In this document: piece after piece, positions 1-8,396 of the stretch | Layout of the letters: each line of letters opens with the position of its first letter | Position numbering within the stretch: position 1 is the stretch's first letter | Translations under genes and position numbers: made by a program | Assembly (NCBI GenBank): GCA_934646115.1 | Contig: CAKUEM010000004.1 | Span: forward strand, 9,932-73,931 | Source of the DNA: an uncultured Oscillospiraceae bacterium | GTDB lineage: Bacteria > Bacillota > Clostridia > Oscillospirales > JAAYXM01 | Length of the DNA: 64,000 nucleotides | Direction: 5' to 3' | Notes under the pieces: generated by a model | Databases searched by the model: none | What the model was told of the DNA's origin: nothing | Seen by the model: only the letters and a program-made list of their open reading frames with translations

Positions 1-418
1 TGATCGGCAGCTCGAGCATCTCGCGCAGACGATCGAAGAAATAATCGCGCCAGGGCGAATTCATGCAAATCATGATCTCGTTGGTATAGCCGGGCGCGGC
101 ATTGCCGTCCGCCGTACGCTGCGCCCAGTTGTCGTGCGCGGCAAATGTTTCTTTCGATACGATGTGTGCATTGGCGTAAAGAATAATGTTCCGGTCGGGC
201 GACATGCTGATATAGCGGCGCACGCGCTCTTCGTCGCGCTCTTTGATGTAAAGCCCGATGACCTCCTTGCCAAATACATGCAATAGCTGCTCGGTATCGA
301 ATTTCGCGCGGTCTAAGATCGGGGGAGCAAGGAACGACTCGTCATGCTCCTGCTCAAACTGGATCGCGGCGATCAGAAGCGGGTCTTGATACCACTTTCT
401 TGCGTTTTTCGTTGTCAT
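1..418 (-). CDS. Glycoside-hydrolase-like protein, N-terminal fragment
   Basis: The first 139 residues of a protein that runs off the left edge. The start (MTTKNARKWYQ) has AGGAG eight bases upstream and a near-consensus promoter further up. It has no signal peptide, so it looks cytosolic. Visible segments are a WYQDPLLIAAIQFE start, a YISMSPDRNIILYANAH stretch, DNWAQRTADG and CMNSPWRDYFFDRLREML. This resembles the start of TIM-barrel proteins annotated as hypothetical or trimerisation-domain glycosyl hydrolases. The family call is from recalled similarity only, and no catalytic residue can be assigned in the fragment. It stands alone in its own transcription unit, downstream of and codirectional with upp but separated from it by a terminator. 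Confidence 0.45.
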   Translation of the reverse strand, partial: MTTKNARKWYQDPLLIAAIQFEQEHDESFLAPPILDRAKFDTEQLLHVFGKEVIGLYIKERDEERVRRYISMSPDRNIILYANAHIVSKETFAAHDNWAQRTADGNAAPGYTNEIMICMNSPWRDYFFDRLREMLELPI

Positions 419-535
419 GTTGCTAACTCCTTTATTTGCAAATGAAGTGCGTTTCTCTCTCAAAATGCTCTGAAAAGAGCAGAAACGATGTCAATGCGCG
501 TGATGAATACAAGAAGCGCAAGGCTTGATATCTTG

Positions 536-564
536 ATTCTAAAGCGTGAGGCGCGCATTGTCAA
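536..564 (-). promoter_or_regulatory. SigmaA-type promoter for the 1-418 gene
   Basis: On the minus strand TTGACA (559-564), a 17-base spacer and TAGAAT (536-541). This implies a leader of about 110 bases before the start codon at 418. No riboswitch fold was recognised in that leader. The rest of the 419-725 gap holds only the upp terminator. Confidence 0.65.
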
Positions 565-681
565 TGCACTTATGTTTGAATTCAAAATAAAAACATTGTC
601 TAATGTTATATTTTCAAGGGAATCTGTCTCTAAGCCGCGAAAAGGGGAAACTACAGGGAAAAGATTGCAGATTCGCGCAAG

Positions 682-717
682 AAAACGGCGCACACTATCT
701 CAAATAGCGCGCGCCGC
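682..717 (-). terminator. Terminator of the uraA-upp operon
   Basis: A 13-bp stem on the minus strand (686-698 with 704-716, two G-U pairs) with a 5-base loop, followed by TTTT. It lies just beyond the upp stop codon. Confidence 0.75.
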
Positions 718-725
718 AAAAGTGT

Positions 726-1355
726 TTACAGCGTTCCAAACAGGCGGTCGCCGGCGTCGCCAAGACCCGGAACGATATACCCGTTTTCGTTTAAATGATC
801 GTCCACCATGCCGCAGAAGATCTCAATATCCGGATGCGCTTCGCTGAGCGCGCGGATGCCCTCCGGCGATGCGATGATGCACATCAGCTTGATTTTCTTC
901 ACGCCGCGCCGCTTTAAGCATTCCACCGCGGCGATCGCGCTGCCGCCCGTGGCGAGCATCGGATCGGTCACGATGACCTGCCGCTCGGCGATATCCGGCG
1001 GGAACTTGCAGTAATATTCCACGGGCTTTAGCGTGTCATGGTCGCGATAAAGACCAATGTGACCGACCTTTGAGGCCGGGATCAGACTCATGAGCGAATC
1101 GACCATGCCCAGCCCTGCGCGCAGGATCGGAACGATCGTGACCTGCTTTTCCACCACCTGACCGCGCGTTTTGGCGACCGGTGTTTCCACGTCGATCTCG
1201 GTCAGCGCGAGATCACGCGTCGCCTCATAGCCCATCAGGAGGGCGATTTCGCCCGCCAGATTACGGAAGTCCTGAACCGAAGTATTTTTGTCGCGCAGAA
1301 TGGTAATTTTATGATGGATCAACGGATGGTCCATGATATGCAGCTTGGAATTCAT
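726..1355 (-). CDS. upp: Uracil phosphoribosyltransferase
   Basis: Converts uracil and PRPP to UMP in the cytosol (pyrimidine salvage). 209 residues, the normal family length. The PRPP-binding loop VIVTDPMLATGGSA is at residues 127-140. The C-terminal uracil-binding segment GYIVPGLGDAGDRLFGT is intact. The start has AAAGGAT nearby. It follows the uracil permease gene by 29 bases on the same strand, so import and phosphoribosylation are probably co-transcribed and share regulation at the uraA leader. Confidence 0.95.
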   Translation of the reverse strand: MNSKLHIMDHPLIHHKITILRDKNTSVQDFRNLAGEIALLMGYEATRDLALTEIDVETPVAKTRGQVVEKQVTIVPILRAGLGMVDSLMSLIPASKVGHIGLYRDHDTLKPVEYYCKFPPDIAERQVIVTDPMLATGGSAIAAVECLKRRGVKKIKLMCIIASPEGIRALSEAHPDIEIFCGMVDDHLNENGYIVPGLGDAGDRLFGTL

Positions 1356-1384
1356 AAGACAGATCCTTTCTTTCTTTCAATTAC

Positions 1385-2653
1385 TTATACATCCTTTGGG
1401 AGAATCAGGTTCAGCAGAACGCCAACGATCGTTGCGATAAAGAGACCGGAAAGGTTCAGCGACACAGCGCCGATCGTAAGCGGAATGCCGCCGATTGCGC
1501 CGAAGCCGAGGCCGGTTGTTAAAATCAGCGCAACGATCACGAGGTTGCGCGAGTGCGTGAAATCAAGCTTTGCTTCTACCAGCGTGCGGATACCGATGCT
1601 CGCGATCATGCCGAAGAGCATGATCTCAACGCCGCCCTTGACCGGACCCGGAATCGTTTGCAAAAAAGCGCCGAGGTAGCCGATAAAGCCGAAGATGATC
1701 GCGAAAATTGCGGTTATGCGCAGAAGGCGCGGGTTATAGTTCTTTGTTGTGGCGAGAACGCCGGTGTTTTCAGAATATGTGGTGTTTGCAGGACCGCCGA
1801 AGAAGCCTGCCACGCAGGTTGCAAGCCCGTCGCCCAGCAGCGTGCGATGCAGACCCGGGTCTGCAAAGAAGTTTTTGCCGACTACAGCGCCGTTGGTTGT
1901 GATATCGCCAATATGCTCCATAAACGTGACGAGCGCGACCGGCGCGATCGACAGGACCGCAGCCCAGCTGAATTTCGGAAGGGTAAAGAAATTTTCGGTA
2001 ACATACGGGATATTAAAGAACGTTGCGGTTTCAAACGCGGTATAATCCATCGCAAATACGCCGCCCAGATCAAGACAGACGCACAGCAGATAGCCGGACG
2101 CCATGCCGATCAGAATCGGAACGAGCTTAAAGAAGCCCTTGGCAAAAATCGTGCAGATAATGACTACTGCGAGCGTGAAAGCTGCGATGCCGAGCGCGAC
2201 CCACGCATCCGGCGTCATGCCGGCGGAGATATCCGCGCCGCCCAGCGCGTCCGTGATCGCCGTGCCGGCAAGACCGATACCGATGACCACGATGATCGGA
2301 CCGGTCACGACCGGCGGGAAGATATTTTTGATATGATCCGCGCCGACGAGATAGACGATCAGCGCAAAGAGCAGGTAAACAAGACCCGCGGCGATAATAC
2401 CGCCCTGCGCATAGGGGATGCCCATTTCATTTACGATCATGGAGATCGGCGCGATAAACGCAAACGATGAACCGAGGAAAACCGGAACTTCAAATTTTGT
2501 GCACAGGTGGAAAATCAGCGTGCCGATACCGGCGGTCACCAATGCGGTCGCCGGGCTTAAGCCGGTCAGCAGCGGGACGAGAATGGTTGCGCCGAACATG
2601 GCGAAGAGATGCTGAACACTCAGTGCGAGATCTTTTCCTGTGAGTCTTTGCAT
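1385..2653 (-). CDS. uraA: Uracil permease (NCS2 family)
   Basis: Membrane symporter importing uracil. 422 residues, rich in hydrophobic helices, opening with MQRLTGKDLALSVQHLFAMF and ATILVPLLTGLSP, typical of UraA/PyrP. The motif GGPANTTYSENTG near the middle is the conserved NCS2 substrate-region motif. A longer frame opens at 2743, but the start at 2653 is chosen because GGGAGG lies about ten bases upstream and the extra residues do not match the family. First gene of the uraA-upp operon, with a leader of about 120 bases that contains a terminator-like hairpin. Confidence 0.93.
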   Translation of the reverse strand: MQRLTGKDLALSVQHLFAMFGATILVPLLTGLSPATALVTAGIGTLIFHLCTKFEVPVFLGSSFAFIAPISMIVNEMGIPYAQGGIIAAGLVYLLFALIVYLVGADHIKNIFPPVVTGPIIVVIGIGLAGTAITDALGGADISAGMTPDAWVALGIAAFTLAVVIICTIFAKGFFKLVPILIGMASGYLLCVCLDLGGVFAMDYTAFETATFFNIPYVTENFFTLPKFSWAAVLSIAPVALVTFMEHIGDITTNGAVVGKNFFADPGLHRTLLGDGLATCVAGFFGGPANTTYSENTGVLATTKNYNPRLLRITAIFAIIFGFIGYLGAFLQTIPGPVKGGVEIMLFGMIASIGIRTLVEAKLDFTHSRNLVIVALILTTGLGFGAIGGIPLTIGAVSLNLSGLFIATIVGVLLNLILPKDV

Positions 2654-2708
2654 ATGTAGACACCCTCCCATTTGTAATTGCCACGCGCAGCGCAAAACCC
2701 GTCCTCGC

Positions 2709-2767
2709 AAAAACAGCGCCGCAAAGAGGCGCGGCGCGACCATGCAGGGACCGTTTGACCGGCATGG
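2709..2767 (-). promoter_or_regulatory. Candidate transcription attenuator in the uraA leader
   Basis: Two adjacent hairpins on the minus strand between the promoter and uraA. The first pairs CCATGC with GCATGG (2762-2767 with 2740-2745). The second is a GC-rich 7-bp stem, GCGCCGC/GCGGCGC (2731-2737 with 2716-2722), followed by TG and five T (2709-2713), like an intrinsic terminator. It lies about 55 bases before the uraA start. No PyrR consensus was recognised, so the sensing factor is unknown. Confidence 0.45.
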
Positions 2768-2782
2768 AATATAACCTTAAAA

Positions 2783-2811
2783 ATTATACACTATAAAAAT
2801 CGATTTGAACA
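2783..2811 (-). promoter_or_regulatory. Promoter of uraA-upp
   Basis: On the minus strand TGTTCA (2806-2811), 17 bases, TATAAT (2783-2788). The -35 is weak and the -10 perfect. Confidence 0.5.
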
Positions 2812-2917
2812 GTCTTTTCGCGAAATTTGTAAAATCTGTGCAAAAAGCACGATGAATATTGGTAAAGTTGCGAAAAATCTGTCGCGCCGAATTGGCGCTT
2901 TGCACAAGGGGCGCAAG

Positions 2918-2950
2918 AAAAGGGACTTGCCCAAAAGACAAGTCCCTTTT
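2918..2950 (-). terminator. Terminator downstream of malic enzyme
   Basis: A perfect 12-bp stem AAAAGGGACTTG/CAAGTCCCTTTT (2918-2929 with 2939-2950), 9-base loop, ten bases after the malic enzyme stop. It separates that gene from the uraA promoter. Confidence 0.8.
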
Positions 2951-2960
2951 GTTACACAAA

Positions 2961-4133
2961 CTAGATGCGAGCCACGCCGCTCTTGCGCGCAGCGTCTGCC
3001 ACCGCAGCGGCAACCGCCTTGGCAACACGCGGATCAAACGGAGCCGGAATGATGTAATCCGGGGTAAGATCCTTCTCGTCGATCAGGTTCGCAATCGCGT
3101 ATGCGGCAGCGACCTTCATCTCATCATTGATATCGGAAGCACGCACGTCAAGCGCACCGCGGAACACGCCCGGGAACGCAAGCACGTTGTTGATCTGGTT
3201 CGGGAAGTCGGAACGACCGGTACCGATAACCGCGGCGCCCGCAGCCTTCGCCTCGTCCGGCATGATCTCCGGAACCGGGTTACTCATAACAAAGAGCATC
3301 GGATCCTTGTTCATGCTCTTAACCATATCCTGCGTGATGATGCCCGGGCCGGAAAGGCCAAAGACGACGTCAGCGCCAACGAGCATCTCGGCAAGCGTGC
3401 CGGCCTTCTTCTCGCGGTTTGTGATTTTCGCCATCTCTTCTTTTGCGGCGTTAAGACCTTCGCGGCCTTCGTAGATCGCGCCCTTGCGGTCGCAGAGGAT
3501 CACTTCCTTCAGACCGAGCGCCATGAGCAGGCGGGTCACAGCGATAGCCGCAGCGCCTGCGCCGGAAACGACCGCCTTCAGATCGCCGATGTTCTTCTTG
3601 GTCAGGCGGCAAGCGCCGATCATCGCAGCGGCGGAAACGATCGCCGTACCATGCTGGTCATCGTGGAAGATCGGAATATCGGAAACCTCTTTCAGCTTGC
3701 GCTCGATCTCGAAGCAGCGCGGCGCGGAGATATCCTCAAGATTCACGCCGCCGAAGCTGCCGAGCAGCATCTTCACGGTGTTGACGATCTCATCCACATC
3801 GTGCGAGCGGATGCAGAGCGGGAACGCATCGACATCAGCGAATTCCTTAAACAGAACGCACTTGCCTTCCATAACCGGCATACCGGCCTCCGGACCGATG
3901 TCGCCCAGACCGAGAACCGCCGTACCGTCGGTAATAACAGCAACCAGGTTGCTGCGGCGGGTGTACTTATAGCTTAAATCTACGTCTTTGCTGATCTCAA
4001 GGCACGGCTCGGCAACGCCCGGCGTATACGCAACGGACAGCTCGTCCTTATTCGTGACCTTGCAGCGGCTGATGACTTCGATTTTGCCATGCCATTTTTC
4101 ATGGTCAATGATCGCTTGCTTTTTGTAATCCAT
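2961..4133 (-). CDS. NAD(P)-dependent malic enzyme
   Basis: Oxidatively decarboxylates malate to pyruvate. About 390 residues, the short bacterial form without a phosphotransacetylase domain. Visible are the YTPGVAEPC substrate region, the Tyr/Lys catalytic area around VITDGTAVLGLGDIGPEAG and VMEGK, the metal site FHDDQHGTAIV, and the Rossmann motif GAGAAAIAV. A second in-frame ATG lies at 4139, only three bases after GGAGG. The ATG at 4133, nine bases after GGAGG, is the better start. Single-gene unit with its own promoter and terminator. In an anaerobe it may supply pyruvate and reducing power for the adjacent fatty acid genes; that link is inference. Confidence 0.92.
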   Translation of the reverse strand: MDYKKQAIIDHEKWHGKIEVISRCKVTNKDELSVAYTPGVAEPCLEISKDVDLSYKYTRRSNLVAVITDGTAVLGLGDIGPEAGMPVMEGKCVLFKEFADVDAFPLCIRSHDVDEIVNTVKMLLGSFGGVNLEDISAPRCFEIERKLKEVSDIPIFHDDQHGTAIVSAAAMIGACRLTKKNIGDLKAVVSGAGAAAIAVTRLLMALGLKEVILCDRKGAIYEGREGLNAAKEEMAKITNREKKAGTLAEMLVGADVVFGLSGPGIITQDMVKSMNKDPMLFVMSNPVPEIMPDEAKAAGAAVIGTGRSDFPNQINNVLAFPGVFRGALDVRASDINDEMKVAAAYAIANLIDEKDLTPDYIIPAPFDPRVAKAVAAAVADAARKSGVARI

Positions 4134-4184
4134 TTTCATTTACCTCCAACAAGAATATTTGCCAATATGCACTCTAATAAAACC

Positions 4185-4213
4185 ATTGTACCATTTTGCG
4201 AAAAAATTATCAA
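4185..4213 (-). promoter_or_regulatory. Promoter of malic enzyme gene
   Basis: On the minus strand TTGATA (4208-4213), 17 bases, TACAAT (4185-4190), in the gap between fabD and the malic enzyme gene. Confidence 0.6.
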
Positions 4214-4235
4214 TCATTTTGCGCAGTAAAATGTG

Positions 4236-5159
4236 TTATATTTTTTCCAGAATTGCGGTTAAATTTTGATTATTATCACAAGATAGGCAGGAAATCTCCG
4301 GCGCAATGCGGCGCGCAAGCCCGGAGAGGACCTTGCCCGGACCATGCTCGATCGCCTGCGTGATCCCGGCGCTTGCAAGGTTTTGCACGGTATCGACCCA
4401 GCGCACCGGGCTGGTCATCTGCCGCGCGAGATAGGCGGGCAGATCGGAAAAATCATCGATGGGACGCCCGGTTGTGTTTGAATACACCGGGATGCTCGGC
4501 GCGGAAAACGAAATTCCGGCGATGCGCGCGGAAAATTCCTCCGCCGCGTCCTGCATCATCGCGCTGTGAAATGCGGCGTTTACGGCAAGACGCACCGCGC
4601 GCTTTGCGCCCGCATCCAGGCAGCGCTGCGCCGCCTCCGCAACGGCGGCTTCCTCCCCGGCGATCACGGTCTGCACCGGGGAATTGTAGTTGACCGGCAG
4701 CACATAGCCCGGCGTTTCGTCTGCAATCTGCGCGATTTTTTCGGCGCTTAAGCCGAGAACTGCGACCATCGCGCCGCCGCTTTGCTCCGCGGCCTTTTGC
4801 ATACAGTCGCCGCGCGCGCGGATAATTTGGAACCCATCCTCCAAACTGACCGCGCCCGCCTGCGTGAGCGCCGAGATCTCGCCCAGCGAAAATCCGGCCA
4901 CAGCGTCCGGCTGCATGCCATGCTCCGCAAGCACCGCGCACGATGCGAGCGACATAGTAAAAATTGCGGGCTGGGTGTTCTTGGTCAGCGACAGTTCTTC
5001 AGTGCTTGCCGTGAAGCACAGCTTCATCAAATCAAGCCCCAGCGTGTCAGACCCCAGCTCAAACACGCGCCGCGCCGCTGCGTGATTTTCATAGAGATCA
5101 CGCCCCATACCGGACACGGCAGCGCCCTGTCCGGCAAAGAAATAAGCCAAATTCGACAT
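4236..5159 (-). CDS. fabD: Malonyl-CoA:ACP transacylase
   Basis: Transfers malonyl from CoA to acyl carrier protein, priming fatty acid elongation. 307 residues from MSNLAYFFAGQGA. The nucleophile elbow VAGFSLGEISAL carries the active Ser, and NAAFHSAMM carries the catalytic His. The frame is open to 5192, but GGGAG eleven bases before the ATG at 5159 and the family N-terminus favour this start. It is transcribed away from fabH and the rest of the fab-acc genes, whereas in many Clostridia fabD lies inside that operon. Confidence 0.95.
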   Translation of the reverse strand: MSNLAYFFAGQGAAVSGMGRDLYENHAAARRVFELGSDTLGLDLMKLCFTASTEELSLTKNTQPAIFTMSLASCAVLAEHGMQPDAVAGFSLGEISALTQAGAVSLEDGFQIIRARGDCMQKAAEQSGGAMVAVLGLSAEKIAQIADETPGYVLPVNYNSPVQTVIAGEEAAVAEAAQRCLDAGAKRAVRLAVNAAFHSAMMQDAAEEFSARIAGISFSAPSIPVYSNTTGRPIDDFSDLPAYLARQMTSPVRWVDTVQNLASAGITQAIEHGPGKVLSGLARRIAPEISCLSCDNNQNLTAILEKI

Positions 5160-5211
5160 GGTTTTTATCACTCCCATATGTTTTAATAACATTTTAATTC
5201 GTTCTGTATGA

Positions 5212-5240
5212 TTGACAAAGCATACGCTACGAAATATAAT
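5212..5240 (+). promoter_or_regulatory. Consensus promoter of the fabH-acpP operon
   Basis: TTGACA (5212-5217), 17 bases, TATAAT (5235-5240), a perfect sigmaA match. The leader to fabH is about 115 bases. A partly symmetrical CATAGTAGTATG sits right after it at 5242-5253, in the initial transcribed region, and could be a repressor site. Confidence 0.8.
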
Positions 5241-5302
5241 GACATAGTAGTATGCCTGCGCAGCAAGTAAATTTTGGGATATCCTGCGCCTGCACTATGG
5301 AT

Positions 5303-5332
5303 AGTATACCACGGCGAGCGCGTCTCGTCCAA
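5303..5332 (-). promoter_or_regulatory. Promoter of fabD
   Basis: On the minus strand TTGGAC (5327-5332), 18 bases, TATACT (5303-5308). It points across the fabH promoter, so the two leaders overlap. An inverted repeat ACTATGGATAGT (5294-5305) overlaps its -10. Confidence 0.6.
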
Positions 5333-5361
5333 TAAAGAGCATATATAAGGAAGGGATCGCA

Positions 5362-6336
5362 TTGAAAAACGCCAAAATCGTAGGCACAGGGCGGTATTTA
5401 CCGCCGTATCGTCTGACAAATGATGCGCTTTCCCGCATGGTTGACACCTCGGACGAATGGATCGTTTCGCATACGGGAATTCGCGAGCGGCGCATAGCGC
5501 AGGGCGAAACCACGGCGGAAATGGGCTATTATGCGGCACAGCAGGCGCTGGAAAACGCGAAAATCGCGCCGGAAGAGATCGATTTGATCATCGGCAGTAC
5601 GGTCACGCAGGACTCTACCTGCCCATCCATGAGCTGCATGATCCAGGGGCAGCTTGGCGCGAAAAACGCGTTCTGCTTTGATCAGGTCGCGGCGTGCAGC
5701 GGCTTTGTGTTTGCGCTCGAAACCGCGCGGCAGTATATCGCGACCGGGCGGGTGAATACTGTTTTGATCGTTGCAAGCGAGATGCTTTCTAAAATTACGG
5801 ATTATACCGACCGGGCGACCTGCGTGCTGTTTGGCGACGGCGCGGGCGCGGCGGTCTTGCGCGCGGCGGATTGCGGCGGCGTGCTCGCAAGCTACATGAT
5901 GTCTGATGGGGCGCGCGGCGATGTGTTGTCTTATCGCGCATTTGAAAATAAAAGTCCGTTTGCCGTGCCGCGTGAGGATACGCTGAGCGAGCATCTTTTT
6001 ATGAATGGGCACGAGGTGTATAAGTTCGCGGTGCGCGCGATGCGGCAGGGGATGGAGGCAATTTTAAACGAGGCGGGGATCTCGGCGTCTGATCTTGCGT
6101 ATATGATCCCGCATCAGGCGAATATCCGCATCATTGCGTCTATGGTCGATAAGTTTGGCATTCCGATGGAAAAAGTATATATCAATTTAGAACAATATGG
6201 AAACATGTCCTCTGCGTGCATTCCGGTCGCGCTTGATGAGCTCAACCGTGCAGGGAAGCTGAGCCGGGGCGATAAGCTCGCGCTTGTCGGCTTCGGCGGC
6301 GGCTTGACCTGCGGCGCGGCGCTGCTTGAGTGGTAG
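5362..6336 (+). CDS. fabH: Beta-ketoacyl-ACP synthase III
   Basis: Starts each fatty acid by condensing an acyl-CoA with malonyl-ACP. 324 residues. The catalytic triad is complete: Cys112 in VAACSGFVFA, His251 in MIPHQAN and Asn281 in YGNMSSA. The start is TTG, with AAGGAAGGG upstream and no better codon. First gene of the long fab-acc operon, behind a perfect sigmaA promoter. FabH specificity decides whether straight or branched primers are used; that cannot be read from sequence here, but a convergent neighbouring operon could make branched acyl-CoA. Confidence 0.96.
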   Translation: MKNAKIVGTGRYLPPYRLTNDALSRMVDTSDEWIVSHTGIRERRIAQGETTAEMGYYAAQQALENAKIAPEEIDLIIGSTVTQDSTCPSMSCMIQGQLGAKNAFCFDQVAACSGFVFALETARQYIATGRVNTVLIVASEMLSKITDYTDRATCVLFGDGAGAAVLRAADCGGVLASYMMSDGARGDVLSYRAFENKSPFAVPREDTLSEHLFMNGHEVYKFAVRAMRQGMEAILNEAGISASDLAYMIPHQANIRIIASMVDKFGIPMEKVYINLEQYGNMSSACIPVALDELNRAGKLSRGDKLALVGFGGGLTCGAALLEW

Positions 6337-6362
6337 CGGAGGGAAGATTACGAAGAAAGGAG

Positions 6363-6407
6363 ATGTCATTGCGGAACGAAATCTGCAATGATACGTGGAA
6401 AGCATGA
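6363..6407 (+). CDS. Possible 12-14 codon leader ORF before fabG
   Basis: A tiny frame with a good ribosome site. AAAGGAG ends at 6362 and leads to a TTG at 6369 (12 codons), or directly to ATG at 6363 (14 codons). It encodes RNEICNDTWKA and ends in TGA overlapping the fabG ATG as ATGA at 6404-6407. fabG itself has only a weak ribosome site (GTGGAAAGC). It could couple fabG translation to upstream ribosomes. No function for the peptide is claimed. Confidence 0.3.
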   Translation: MSLRNEICNDTWKA

Positions 6408-7138
6408 GTAAAACAGCGTTAATTACCGGCGCGTCCCGCGGGATCGGGGCGGCCATCGCAAAGCGCCTTGCAAAGGACGGCTTTAACATCGTGATCAATT
6501 ACAGAAACAGCATCGAGGAAGCGATGCGGCTGGAAAATGTTCTGGCGGGCTACGGCGTGAAAACGCTGACTTGGAAAGCGGATGTTGCGGATTATACCCA
6601 GTGTCAGGTCATGGTGAACGCCGCAGCGGAGGAGTTCGGCGGAATTGACGTGTTGGTCAATAACGCCGGGATCACGCGCGACGGGCTGCTCGTCCGCATG
6701 AGCGAGGAGCAGTTTGATCAGGTGATCGCGGGCAACCTGAAAAGCGCATGGAATCTGATGCGTCTGACGGGCGAGAAGATGCTGCGCGCAAAGCACGGCA
6801 AGATCATCAACGTCAGCTCGATCGTGGGCATCGAGGGCAACGCGGGTCAGGCAAATTACGCCGCGGCAAAGGCGGGCATCATCGGCATGACAAAGGCGGC
6901 GGCGCGTGAGCTTGGCTCTCGCGGCATTACGGTCAACGCGGTCGCGCCCGGCTATATCGAAACGGATATGACGGCGGCGCTCCCTGCGGCGGCGCGCGAT
7001 GCGATGAAAGAGAAAATCACGTTAAAACGTGCGGGGACGCCGGAGGATGTGGCTGGCGCGGTCGCATTTCTTGCGTCGGAGGACGCGGATTATATCACGG
7101 GGCAGGTTCTCGTAGTAGATGGCGGGATGGCGTTTTAG
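6404..7138 (+). CDS. fabG: 3-oxoacyl-ACP reductase
   Basis: NADPH-dependent reduction of beta-ketoacyl-ACP in the elongation cycle. 244 residues, short-chain dehydrogenase fold: TGASRGIG cofactor loop near the N-terminus, NNAG motif, catalytic Ser in NVSSIVG and the YxxxK pair in ANYAAAKAG. The family start is MSKTALITG at 6404; a GTG at 6395 is also in frame. Second gene of the operon. The absence of fabK or fabI between fabH and fabG is notable. Confidence 0.95.
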   Translation: MSKTALITGASRGIGAAIAKRLAKDGFNIVINYRNSIEEAMRLENVLAGYGVKTLTWKADVADYTQCQVMVNAAAEEFGGIDVLVNNAGITRDGLLVRMSEEQFDQVIAGNLKSAWNLMRLTGEKMLRAKHGKIINVSSIVGIEGNAGQANYAAAKAGIIGMTKAAARELGSRGITVNAVAPGYIETDMTAALPAAARDAMKEKITLKRAGTPEDVAGAVAFLASEDADYITGQVLVVDGGMAF

Positions 7139-7155
7139 AAATGGATGGTGAACGT

Positions 7156-8391
7156 ATGAATCGAGTGGTTGTGACCGGGATGGGCATCATTTCGCCGATC
7201 GGCAATGATCTTGACGCGGTGTGTCAGGCACTGCATACCGGGAAAAACGGGATCGGCGTGCTGGACGCTGCGGATACGACCGGCTATAAAACAAAGCTTG
7301 CCGCGCAGGTGCGCGATTTCCAGGTGGAAGACTGGATCGATAAGCGCAAGGCGCGGCGGATGGACCGGTTTTGCCAGTTCTCCGTGGCGGCGGCTACGCG
7401 TGCGTATGAAGACGCGGGGCTTGCAGACGCAGAGTTTGACCCGTATCGTGCCGGCGTGATCACAGGCTCCGGGATCGGCGGGATCCACACGTTTGAGGTG
7501 GAGCATACGAAGTATATGGAAAAGGGGATGCGCGGGATCTCGCCGCTGTTTATCCCCATGATGATCCCCAATATCGCGGCGGGCATGATCGCAATGGAAT
7601 TTGGGCTTCACGGCGCATCATACTGCACGGTGACCGCTTGCGCCTCCGGGTCGCACGCGATCGGCGAGGCGTTCCGCGCGATCAAGCATGGGTATCTGGA
7701 CCTTGCGATTACGGGCGGCGCCGACGCGGTGATCACGCCGATGGCGATCGGCGGTTTTGCGAACATGACGGCAACGACCGGCGCGGAAGATCCGAACGAG
7801 GCAAGTCTTCCGTTTGATGCGCGGCGCGGCGGCTTCGTGATCGGCGAGGGCGCGGGAATGCTGGTTTTAGAAAGTCTTTCACACGCGAGAGCGCGCGGCG
7901 CGAAAATTTATGGCGAGATCACGGGCTATGGCGCCACGTCAGACGCATATCACATCACAGCGCCAGATCCGGAAGGGAAGAGCGCGGCGGTTGCAATGCA
8001 GCTTGCTCTGCGTGAGGCGGGGCTTGCGCCGCAGGATGTGTCATACATCAATGCGCACGGCACAGGAACGCCCGCGAATGACCAGATGGAAACGCGCGCG
8101 ATCAAGCTTGCGTTTGACGATGCGGCAAAGCATGTTGCGATGAGCTCAACAAAATCGATGACCGGGCATCTGCTCGGCGCGGCGGGCGCGGCGGAGGCGA
8201 TCTTCTGCCTGCTCGCGATGCGCGATGGATTTGTTCCGCCAACGATCAATTATAAAGAAAAAGATCCGGAATGCGATCTGGATTGCACGCCCAACAAGGC
8301 GCGGGAAATGCCGATTTCAAGCGCGCTTTCAAACTCGCTGGGCTTTGGCGGGCATAATGCGAGTTTGCTGTTTCAGAAAGTGGAGGACTAG
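7156..8391 (+). CDS. fabF: Beta-ketoacyl-ACP synthase II
   Basis: Condenses malonyl-ACP with growing acyl chains. 411 residues from MNRVVVTGMG. The Cys-His-His triad is visible: Cys162 in TACASGSH, His in NAHGTGTP and His in MTGHLLGA. The frame is open to an ATG at 7141, three bases after the fabG stop. GGTG upstream of 7156 and the family N-terminus favour the later start, and the earlier one would add MDGER. Confidence 0.95.
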   Translation: MNRVVVTGMGIISPIGNDLDAVCQALHTGKNGIGVLDAADTTGYKTKLAAQVRDFQVEDWIDKRKARRMDRFCQFSVAAATRAYEDAGLADAEFDPYRAGVITGSGIGGIHTFEVEHTKYMEKGMRGISPLFIPMMIPNIAAGMIAMEFGLHGASYCTVTACASGSHAIGEAFRAIKHGYLDLAITGGADAVITPMAIGGFANMTATTGAEDPNEASLPFDARRGGFVIGEGAGMLVLESLSHARARGAKIYGEITGYGATSDAYHITAPDPEGKSAAVAMQLALREAGLAPQDVSYINAHGTGTPANDQMETRAIKLAFDDAAKHVAMSSTKSMTGHLLGAAGAAEAIFCLLAMRDGFVPPTINYKEKDPECDLDCTPNKAREMPISSALSNSLGFGGHNASLLFQKVED

Positions 8392-8396
8392 TTGCG

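Noticed and set aside
488..847. Plus-strand 119-codon frame across the upp terminator
   Set aside because: It crosses the upp terminator and 3' coding end, has no ribosome site, and its product is arginine-rich without family features.
1553..2470. Long plus-strand frame opposite uraA
   Set aside because: A charged, low-complexity product antisense to a clear permease. Such shadow frames are common in this GC-rich DNA and recur opposite many genes.
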